Source: Clostridiales bacterium (GTDB lineage: Bacteria > Bacillota > Clostridia > Oscillospirales > Acutalibacteraceae). From it: a stretch of 10,812 nt of DNA. The stretch covers positions 1 to 10,812 of the forward strand of contig DXXH01000085.1 in the NCBI GenBank assembly GCA_019416395.1. The letters are read 5' to 3'. The stretch's first letter is position 1. The number at the start of each line of letters is the position of its first letter. Positions 5,576 to 10,812 of the stretch are shown in pieces. The translations under genes and the position numbers were made by a program. The notes under the pieces are model-generated. The model searched no databases and was not told the DNA's origin. It worked only from the letters and a program-made list of their open reading frames with translations.

Positions 5576-6215
5576 CAATACAATTAAAGCAACCGGGCAA
5601 GCCGAAGACGTGATCCGGTTAGACCGCCCCTTTGATTACGAGGGGTACCAAGTGGTGCGGCAGGAATTTTTCGCCCACGTAAACGAGCCTGCCGTCACCT
5701 TTAACAACTATAAATTCTACGGGAATGCTGCCTGCCTGCGGAAGTTTCCCGACACAGAGTTTGTGCAGGTGCTCATCAACCGGGAGCGGAAACTCCTGGT
5801 ACTGCGCCCTTGCGGGGAGGAAGACCGGGACGCCTTCCCTTGGCGGACGCAGAAATCAAAAAAGCCGAAACAGGCCACCTGCCGCCTGTTCTTCGCCAAG
5901 GTGTTTGAGCTGATGGAATGGAACCCCGCCCACCGCTACCGGTTGTTGGGAAAGGTGGTGCAGGCCGCGGGAGAACGGCTGCTGGTATTTGACATGACCG
6001 CTACGGAAATCTATCAGCGGGTGGGGAAAGATGGGGAGAAACCCAAAACCTCCCGCACGCCGCTGTTCCCGGCGGAGTGGAAAAACCAGTTTGGCTTGCC
6101 CTATTCCCAGCACCAGAAATCCCTGCGGGTGGATTTGCTGGATGGGTACGCCATCTACGGTTTGGCGGAAAGTCAAGCTCCCGCGGAAACCCAACAGGAG
6201 GTGCGGCAGCCGTGA
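5568..6215 (+). CDS. Recombinase-associated protein sharing the recombinase C-terminal domain (first)
   Basis: A 215-residue cytoplasmic protein of unknown function. Residues 66-150 repeat the C-terminal domain of the preceding recombinase: VQVLINRERKLLVLR against VELLVDPLRKLLALR, FFAKVFELMEWNPAHRYRLLG against YFSTLFTLLGWNIELKYRVSG, then LLVFDMTATEIY. The likeness continues at FPAEWKNQFGLPY, against IPAEWISSFGEAF. No catalytic motif is visible. The ATG at 5568 overlaps the recombinase stop by 8 nt, with AAAGGA upstream, so translation is probably coupled. A cofactor that binds DNA or the recombinase, in place of the missing zinc ribbon, or a directionality factor, is a reasonable inference but unproven. 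Confidence 0.8.
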   Translation: MADNTIKATGQAEDVIRLDRPFDYEGYQVVRQEFFAHVNEPAVTFNNYKFYGNAACLRKFPDTEFVQVLINRERKLLVLRPCGEEDRDAFPWRTQKSKKPKQATCRLFFAKVFELMEWNPAHRYRLLGKVVQAAGERLLVFDMTATEIYQRVGKDGEKPKTSRTPLFPAEWKNQFGLPYSQHQKSLRVDLLDGYAIYGLAESQAPAETQQEVRQP

Positions 6216-6619
6216 CAGAGCAAACTGCTAAAACGGTGGAAATCACCATTGACCCCTTGCGAAAAAGGATCCGCATCCACCGGGAGACCTTAAAACAGCT
6301 TTACTACCCTGCCTATGTGCAGTTTTTGGTAAACCCTGAGAAATCCTACATGGCGGTTCTGGGTTCCGACCAGCCCTTGCGGGGCGGCACGGCCAACCGT
6401 CTGCGGATCAATCCGGATAGACTCCGCAGCGCGCAGTCCACAGAGCTGTATAGCTCTATCCTTTTGGAAAGCCTTTCTCCTCTCCTTGGGGGTATGAACC
6501 CGGCTTACAACTACCGCCTGTCCGGGGAAGTGGACGCGGAAAACAGGGTGGCCTATTTCTCTCTCAAACAGATACAGACAGTGGCTCGCAGGAGGTATCA
6601 TGGAAGCAAAGAGACTTGA
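6212..6619 (+). CDS. Recombinase-associated protein sharing the recombinase C-terminal domain (second)
   Basis: A 135-residue protein carrying the third copy of the domain: VQFLVNPEKSYMAVLG (36-51), a helix with SSILLESLSPLLGGMNPAYN, YRLSGEV (101-107) and VAYFSLKQI (113-121). A short N-terminal stretch (VEITIDPLRKRIRIHRETLK) resembles strand-turn-helix openings of small DNA-binding proteins, but I cannot assign it to a family. The start is GTG 6212, which overlaps the previous TGA as GTGA, with AGGAGG (6196-6201) ten bases upstream. Longer reading in the same frame would run deep into the preceding gene. The gene ends 20 nt inside the next one. The role is unknown; context points to recombination. 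Confidence 0.75.
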   Translation: MTEQTAKTVEITIDPLRKRIRIHRETLKQLYYPAYVQFLVNPEKSYMAVLGSDQPLRGGTANRLRINPDRLRSAQSTELYSSILLESLSPLLGGMNPAYNYRLSGEVDAENRVAYFSLKQIQTVARRRYHGSKET

Positions 6620-7514
6620 CTTGAAGGTGGACGAGGAATTCCGGCGGCTGTGCCCCGCCGTGGGCAAAGAAACCCGCCAAGAGCTGGAGAGGCTTCTCTC
6701 TCAGGACGGGTCCACTCCACCTATTCGAACGTGGAAGCAATGGATTGTAGATGGGTTTGAGCAATACGAACTGTGCGTTTGCGCGGGGCTTCCCTATACC
6801 GTAGAACAGCTGTCTTTCACCGGACGGGAAGAAGCCATCCTGTGGATCTGCACCCACAACGCCCTGCGGGAGGATTTGACAGAAGAGCAGCGCCGGTATT
6901 TGATTGGCAGGCGGTATCAGACGGAAAGAGCGCTCCATGGAGAATCCCTAGGCAGCAACCCCGCAGGGTTGGAAAGCTGTTGGAAAACCGCGATACGCCT
7001 GGGACGGGAATACGGTTCCACGCCTACGACCATCCAACGGTATGGTGTGTTTGCCGCCGCCATGGACACGATTGGCAAATACGCCCCGCTTCTGTTTGAA
7101 CAGATCCTCGCGGGGAAAACTCAGCTCACCTTTGCCCATATGATCGCCCTGGCGGAAAAGAAGCCCCGGGAGATCAAACAGCTGGAGGACAATCTTGTGA
7201 GGTCATCCGCCTTGCAAAACTCCCTTCGCAAAACCCGCGGCCGAAGCCATCCGCCCATGACCCGCGGCTTTCAGCCCACACCGCCGCCACCCATCAAATC
7301 CATGCCCGCCTACGATCCTGACGGAGAGATCACCAGCCTTACGTTGACCATCCCCTCCTGGATTCACTCCATGGAACGCACCTTCGCGGCCGCCCACTGG
7401 GAGGAGACTTCTCCCGGGGCCAAAAGGAAACTGGGGGAGGCTCTTTCCCTTCTGTCTCAAAAAATTCAGGAACTCAAAACCCGCGCCCAGGAGGAAGAAC
7501 ATGCAGGAGCATAA
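6600..7514 (+). CDS. ParB/KorB-like DNA-binding protein, degenerate N-terminal domain
   Basis: A 304-residue protein with the outline of a ParB-type N-terminal domain: PIRTWKQWIVDGFEQYELC (41-59), then REEAILWICTHNALREDLTE (76-95) and EQRRYLIGRRY, which resembles the end of the ParB N domain. The canonical GERRxxA box is not seen. A helix-turn-helix follows at about 131-156 (LGREYGSTPTTIQRYGVFAA), then a Pro-rich linker (PTPPPPIKS) and a C-terminal helical region, perhaps for dimerisation. Members of this superfamily spread on DNA for partition or act as regulators. The start ATG at 6600 has GGAGG just upstream. It overlaps both neighbours (20 nt before, 14 nt after), so it belongs with the recombination genes. 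The 21-bp repeat array at 2502-2619 is a possible binding site (inference). Confidence 0.7.
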   Translation: MEAKRLDLKVDEEFRRLCPAVGKETRQELERLLSQDGSTPPIRTWKQWIVDGFEQYELCVCAGLPYTVEQLSFTGREEAILWICTHNALREDLTEEQRRYLIGRRYQTERALHGESLGSNPAGLESCWKTAIRLGREYGSTPTTIQRYGVFAAAMDTIGKYAPLLFEQILAGKTQLTFAHMIALAEKKPREIKQLEDNLVRSSALQNSLRKTRGRSHPPMTRGFQPTPPPPIKSMPAYDPDGEITSLTLTIPSWIHSMERTFAAAHWEETSPGAKRKLGEALSLLSQKIQELKTRAQEEEHAGA

Positions 7515-8325
7515 CCCTTACGTCCCAAACGTCCACTTCGAGCAGATCCCCATTAAGAATCTGGTTTCCAACCAGGAGTATCAGCGAAACATTTCCCAAA
7601 GCCATGTGGAAAACGCCGCCGCTCACTTTGACTTGTACCAAATCAATCCGGTCAAAGTCAGCCGCCGGGGCGGGGTAAACTATGTGTTTAACGGCCAGCA
7701 CACCATTGAGATTGTTGCCTTGGTTTCCGGTTCCCGGGACACGCCGGTATGGTGCATGATTTACGATGATCTGAACTATGAGCACGAAGCGGACATCTTC
7801 GCGAACCAGATGAAATACGTCAAACCGCTGCGCCCCTTCGAAGTGTTCATGGCCAATATCGAGGCTGGAAACGACAAACAGCTGCTGATCAAATCCTTGG
7901 TGGAATCCTATTCCCTGTCCATTGGGCAGATCCGCAGCTATGGTGTGATCTGCGCCGTATCCGCGCTGGAAAACATCTTCGACAAATATGGCTACCACGT
8001 GTTGGACAGGACGCTGCGCCTGTGCGTGGCCGCCTGGGAAGGGGACATGAGCTCCCTTTCCGCCAACGTTCTCAACGGCATCGTCCACTTGGTCGTAACC
8101 TATGGGGATTCCTTGAAAGACGACCAGTTTCAAGAAAAGCTGGGAGCAGTCTCCATCAAACAGCTGATCCGCACCGCCCGGGAACGGCGCCCAGGGTCCC
8201 TGGGGTACGCGGAGGCCATGCTGCTGGAATACAACCGGAAGTGCCGGCACTCGCTCTCCATGAAAAAACTGTACGAGAAAGATTTTCAATCTCTTTTGGG
8301 AGATGGGTACGCCGAAGAAAACTGA
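7501..8325 (+). CDS. ParB-like protein, DUF6551 type
   Basis: A 274-residue protein resembling DUF6551. The N-terminal ParB-like fold shows NQEYQRNISQSHVENAAAHF (24-43), INPVKVSRR (48-56) and YVFNGQHTIEIV (61-72), where FNGQHT stands in the place of the ParB GERR motif. The C-terminal half is helical and includes an SIGQIRSYGVICAV segment suggestive of an HTH. Enzymatic activity is not established for the family; DNA or nucleotide binding is expected. ATG 7501 has AGGAGG upstream and overlaps the previous gene by 14 nt. It is the last gene of the operon, ending just before a terminator. I recall the family from clostridial mobile elements, often near recombinases. Confidence 0.75.
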   Translation: MQEHNPYVPNVHFEQIPIKNLVSNQEYQRNISQSHVENAAAHFDLYQINPVKVSRRGGVNYVFNGQHTIEIVALVSGSRDTPVWCMIYDDLNYEHEADIFANQMKYVKPLRPFEVFMANIEAGNDKQLLIKSLVESYSLSIGQIRSYGVICAVSALENIFDKYGYHVLDRTLRLCVAAWEGDMSSLSANVLNGIVHLVVTYGDSLKDDQFQEKLGAVSIKQLIRTARERRPGSLGYAEAMLLEYNRKCRHSLSMKKLYEKDFQSLLGDGYAEEN

Positions 8326-8331
8326 GAAAAA

Positions 8332-8378
8332 AGAACGAATCACTGCAGTGCAAAGGCGGTGGTTCGTTCTATCTTTTT
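8332..8378 (+). terminator. Terminator of the recombinase operon, probably bidirectional
   Basis: AGAACGAATCAC (8332-8343) pairs with GTGGTTCGTTCT (8359-8370) as a 12-bp stem with one wobble. ATCTTTTTT follows on the plus strand, and a run of A residues precedes the stem, which gives a T tract on the minus strand as well. It sits between two converging operons and can serve both. Confidence 0.85.
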
Positions 8379-8534
8379 TGATTGTAAAATCAACTCCGTG
8401 TCGTTGCCCTTGACACGGCTGTTCCAGTTTTCAATCAGCGCCTCGTCCATCTCCGCAGCGGTGGCATAAGGCCGGCCGCAGAACCGGATGACGTTCTCAT
8501 GGCCGAAATGAGTGTCCGCTGTAAAATAGATCAT
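8340..8534 (-). pseudogene. 3'-truncated calcineurin-like metallophosphoesterase
   Basis: The first ~47 residues match the start of a small metallophosphoesterase: MIYFTADTHFGHENVIRFCG carries the metal-binding D7-x-H9 motif and GHEN, followed by MDEALIENWNSRVKGNDT. In the family this continues to a GD motif (YILGD) and further metal ligands. Here the reading changes at about base 8394 to a short unrelated tail that ends in the terminator. Most of the enzyme is missing, so it should be inactive. Its ATG (8534) has an AGAGGT ribosome site and lies 44 bases after the original end of the sigma-factor frame, so it was probably the last gene of that operon before the truncation. Confidence 0.75.
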
Positions 8535-8683
8535 ACTAGCATACCTCTTTCCCTAAACGAAGTCATTTTCGCTTCAACTTATCTTCTCCCTGCATCTTGC
8601 ATCGCCCTGTCCACCAAGCTCCTAGCCCGCCGGTATTGTCCGTACTCCCCTTCCCAGAGGGTAGCTTTCAACTTCTCCACCGC

Positions 8684-9361
8684 TCAGCGATAGGCCTTTT
8701 CCGCCGAACTGGGGCCGTTGTAGTTGAGCAGCACCGCCAGTTCCCGAAAGGTCATGGCTGTCCCCTCCAGCCCTAAGTAGCTCAAAATCAGATTTCGTTC
8801 CCGGACAGGGAGATTCTCTACAGCTGCCGCAATGTTCCTCAAAAGAAGCCTTTGCTCATACACATACGCTGGGGCGCTGGTGAAATCGCTGCCCATCTGG
8901 TTTATCTCGTCCAGCGATGCTGCACCGTTCCAGAAAGAGAACCATTCCTTCCGCAGCGCTTGGGCCACTCCCATGGAAACGCCCAATCCCTGACAGATGG
9001 CCGCCAGTTGGTCTTTTTCTTCGGCGCTAGACTTCATTAACTTACCCACCCGCTGCAGCTGGAGATACCGGCCCACTGGCATGGAAACCGGCAGGCCGGC
9101 CTTTACCAGATACTCCACCATAGCCGCACGAATTCTTGGCAAAGCGTATGCGGAAAAGAGTGCTCCCCTCTCAGCGTCATAATCCCTAGCGGCAGCGAGG
9201 ACAGCAGCCCTGCCTTCCTGCAGCAGGTCCTCCAGCAGGCTGCCATCCCGACACATTTTGCTTGCCTGGTGTCGGATCAAGCTCTCCACATTGCGGAGTA
9301 GTTCTTCCCCAGCGCGGACGCCGCCCAGCTGAAAGGCCAACGCCAATTCCTCATTGGTCAC
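8684..9361 (-). CDS. Sigma-70 family RNA polymerase sigma factor, cut short in region 4
   Basis: A 225-residue sigma factor. Region 2 spans about 20-85 (LLEDLLQEGRAAVLAAARDY, FSAYALPRIRAAMVEYL), region 3 about 90-150 (LPVSMPVGRYLQLQRV), and region 4 about 175-225 (ENLPVRERNLILSYLGLEGT, TFRELAVLLNYNGPSSAEKA). The start is taken as GTG 9361-9359 because GGGAGG lies about ten bases upstream and TNEELA is the usual family opening; it overlaps the previous stop by 11 nt. The frame ends at TGA 8684-8686 within the recognition helix, yet reading on gives 34 further sensible residues (AVEKLKATLWEGEYGQYRRA and more) to TAA at 8579. This indicates a nonsense mutation; without the helix end, -35 recognition is probably impaired. 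The intact protein would have directed polymerase to element promoters. Confidence 0.85.
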   Translation of the reverse strand: MTNEELALAFQLGGVRAGEELLRNVESLIRHQASKMCRDGSLLEDLLQEGRAAVLAAARDYDAERGALFSAYALPRIRAAMVEYLVKAGLPVSMPVGRYLQLQRVGKLMKSSAEEKDQLAAICQGLGVSMGVAQALRKEWFSFWNGAASLDEINQMGSDFTSAPAYVYEQRLLLRNIAAAVENLPVRERNLILSYLGLEGTAMTFRELAVLLNYNGPSSAEKAYR

Positions 9362-10478
9362 CGGAACCATCACCTCCCAGACGCCGCCGGGCCTCTGCAT
9401 ATACCGCCTCCTGCTCCATCCGTTTTGGGTATTCCTCCTGGGCGAATTTCGTGTCTAAGAAGGCCTTGTCCCGCAATTCCTCGCACAGAGCGATGGCCGC
9501 TTTCCGCAGATCCTCCGAAATTTTTCCACGCTCCTGGTGTTTGCGGATGGTGTTTGTCCGGGTCTTGAAGATCCGGTAGATGGGGTGGTTGGCGTTCTTT
9601 TCTTTCTGTTGGTTCATGGCTCCGTACTGGCGGCAGGTGTAGTGGGGATTCTGCGGGGCCATACCATCGCAGTATTTGGGCTTGTGACTGTCCGTGGTCA
9701 GGAAGAATTTGAGACAGCACTCGCACTGGCTGGGGGCATGGCCCCAGTGCATCCCGTTGAGCAGGTCGTACACATAGAAGTCCATATAGGCAGGAAACAT
9801 CACCCGGTTAATGAAAATCATCTTCTTTTCGTCTTTGGGGTCACGGGCAAAACAATAGGAGGATTTTATTTCGGAGTTTCCTTCAAACGGTTCCAGAAAC
9901 CGTCCATAGCTGTTTTCTAAAAGTTTCTTCGTGTCTGGGGCGTGATAAAAATCGCGGAAAGCCACGGCAAAGTGGGTTTCATCACGCCTTCCCAGACGGT
10001 GGAGATAGCAGTTTTCAAACATCCGTACCGCCTCCACAAAGTGATAGACGGACATGGGTATCATGATCCCACCCAAAAGATAGATCATAAATATCTCTCG
10101 CTCAATGGGATCTTCTACCAGCTTGTCCAGGTGATTCCGGGAAAACATTTCCTCCATCTTTCTCAATTCCTCTTCCATATCCCAGAGGGAAAAGGGCGGT
10201 ACCTCCCGCAATGCTTCCAACAGTTTTTTCACGGCGTCCCACAACATGGGGAGAAGTTCGAATAATTCCTCACGTCCACCGATACGAGCTAGTTGGTAAG
10301 CGTTCATGAGAAACTCGCCCTCTCGGACAGTGTTAACGATCAGGTCATCTGAGGCGTTCAGAACCCCGGCAGCGAAATAGCCCGCAGGGTATTCCTTCCC
10401 CAGGTAGTATACCTTGTCCTGCCACACGTCCAGCGTGATGTGAACCAAATCGTTTTCCTGCCGATCACCCAGGGGCAT
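9351..10478 (-). CDS. DUF6076-like zinc-binding protein
   Basis: A 375-residue protein of unknown function. The N-terminal 240 residues are mostly helical with no known motif. A cysteine cluster follows, C252-x2-C255, C270 and C282 (QCECCLKFFL, PKYCDG, HYTCRQ), with the spacing of a zinc site like that of DUF6076 proteins. The C-terminal ~90 residues are highly charged and helical (NHPIYRIFKTRTNTIRKHQE), consistent with nucleic-acid binding. The family assignment is from memory of the zinc motif and not checked. The ATG at 10478 has AAGGAGGGAG seven bases upstream. It is the first gene of a minus-strand operon with the sigma factor and the broken phosphoesterase. Confidence 0.7.
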   Translation of the reverse strand: MPLGDRQENDLVHITLDVWQDKVYYLGKEYPAGYFAAGVLNASDDLIVNTVREGEFLMNAYQLARIGGREELFELLPMLWDAVKKLLEALREVPPFSLWDMEEELRKMEEMFSRNHLDKLVEDPIEREIFMIYLLGGIMIPMSVYHFVEAVRMFENCYLHRLGRRDETHFAVAFRDFYHAPDTKKLLENSYGRFLEPFEGNSEIKSSYCFARDPKDEKKMIFINRVMFPAYMDFYVYDLLNGMHWGHAPSQCECCLKFFLTTDSHKPKYCDGMAPQNPHYTCRQYGAMNQQKEKNANHPIYRIFKTRTNTIRKHQERGKISEDLRKAAIALCEELRDKAFLDTKFAQEEYPKRMEQEAVYAEARRRLGGDGSGDQ

Positions 10479-10532
10479 TTTCTGCTCCCTCCTTGTCGCA
10501 TATGCAAATCAGAGCAGTCTTTCCGTATTCAC

Positions 10533-10561
10533 ATTTTATCACTTTCCAAAGAATCATACAA
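10533..10561 (-). promoter_or_regulatory. Promoter of the DUF6076-like/sigma operon
   Basis: On the minus strand there is TTGTAT (10556-10561) and TAAAAT (10533-10538) with a 17-bp spacer, about 55 bases before the ATG at 10478. Both hexamers match the sigma-A consensus at four or five of six positions. Confidence 0.6.
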
Positions 10562-10565
10562 GTAG

Positions 10566-10600
10566 AAGCCAAATCCACAACGGACTTGGCTTTTTGGTTT
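10566..10600 (+). terminator. Hairpin with T tract between divergent genes
   Basis: AAGCCAAATCC (10566-10576) and GGACTTGGCTT (10582-10592) form an 11-bp stem with one mismatch and a 5-base loop. TTTGGTTTT follows on the plus strand. No plus-strand gene ends here, so it may block antisense transcription from the left, act in the leader of the following gene, or simply be a protein-binding inverted repeat. Confidence 0.5.
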
Positions 10601-10654
10601 TGTGAATACTACTCCCACCTTTTACTCGGGAGTCACGAAAGGAGTGTGAAAACT

Positions 10655-10812
10655 TTGCCGAAAAATCAACCTGAACTGAAGCTCATCTCCCTGGAGGACG
10701 TAGCGGTGGAGCCGGTGCGCTGGCTCTGGTATCCCTACATCCCCTTGGGGAAGCTGACCATCATTCACGGCGACCCAGCCGAGGGCAAGACCACTCTGGC
10801 CCTGTGGATCGC
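10655..10812 (+). CDS. AAA-family RepA-like ATPase, partial (runs off the window)
   Basis: The first 52 residues of an ATPase are visible. PVRWLWYPYIPLGKLTIIHG leads into Walker A GDPAEGKTTLA, as in AAA_25/RepA-type helicase proteins of phages, plasmids and integrative elements. The best start is TTG 10655, ten bases after GGAG (10641-10644). The in-frame GTG at 10646 is too close to that ribosome site, and no ATG is available. It is divergent from the sigma operon. Its role would be DNA replication or primase support of the element; the remainder lies outside the window. Confidence 0.75.
   Translation, partial: MPKNQPELKLISLEDVAVEPVRWLWYPYIPLGKLTIIHGDPAEGKTTLALWI

Noticed and set aside
7474..8343. 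289-codon minus-strand open frame
   Set aside because: It is antisense to the DUF6551-like gene, with shadow-like composition and no ribosome site.
9362..9400. Upstream ATG starts for the sigma factor (9400 and 9370)
   Set aside because: They have no well-spaced ribosome site; GGGAGG is placed correctly for GTG at 9361, which also gives the usual TNEEL opening.
10566..10592. Riboswitch or structured leader
   Set aside because: Only a simple stem with a T tract is visible; no known aptamer elements can be recognised.

Overview
The window looks like the left end of an integrated mobile element in a Gram-positive gut anaerobe of the Clostridia (Bacillota, Oscillospiraceae/Lachnospiraceae type). 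Strong AGGAGG-type ribosome sites, densely overlapping genes and protein families typical of clostridial accessory DNA point there (a zinc-ribbon-less large serine recombinase, a ParB-like protein resembling DUF6551, a DUF6076-like zinc protein, a small sigma-70 factor). The assignment rests on gene content read by eye; no search was run.

Left edge (1-373): bases 1-52 hold a terminator and look like host flank. Bases 53-97 are the 3' half of a tRNA-Arg(CCG) on the minus strand, without its 5' half. That is the expected product of integration into a tRNA gene, and its polarity places the element to the right. The next ~275 bases hold no convincing gene but are rich in symmetry: a 12-bp hairpin, direct repeats 11 bp apart, and two interleaved 8-bp complementary pairs.

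Region 374-2263 (minus): a 629-residue AAA_14/DUF4143-like ATPase with a PD-(D/E)XK-like C-terminus. It is driven by a consensus promoter whose -35 box lies inside an inverted repeat.

Region 2331-2731: a control region with TTGCCAACT-like sites repeated about every 21 bp and ending in a perfect 22-bp palindrome, then an XRE-type repressor gene (2732-3073) and a strong terminator.

Region 3181-8325 (plus): six genes, each overlapping the next by 4-20 nt. In order they are a catalytically dead serine-recombinase paralogue, an apparently active large serine recombinase, two small proteins that repeat the recombinase's C-terminal domain, and two ParB-like proteins. A terminator follows. This is the most distinctive part of the window: it looks like a multi-component serine recombination module fused to a partition-like pair.

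Region 8340-10478 (minus): a DUF6076-like zinc protein, an overlapping sigma factor whose frame is cut by a TGA in the region-4 recognition helix, and a metallophosphoesterase truncated after about 47 residues where the two modules meet. Divergently, at 10655, an AAA/RepA-like ATPase begins and runs off the window.

How they may work together (inference): the XRE protein, perhaps through the 21-bp array, and the sigma factor would control the recombination/partition operon and the replication-type ATPase gene. No tyrosine integrase, the usual enzyme for tRNA targeting, is visible, so it should lie beyond the window or be lost.
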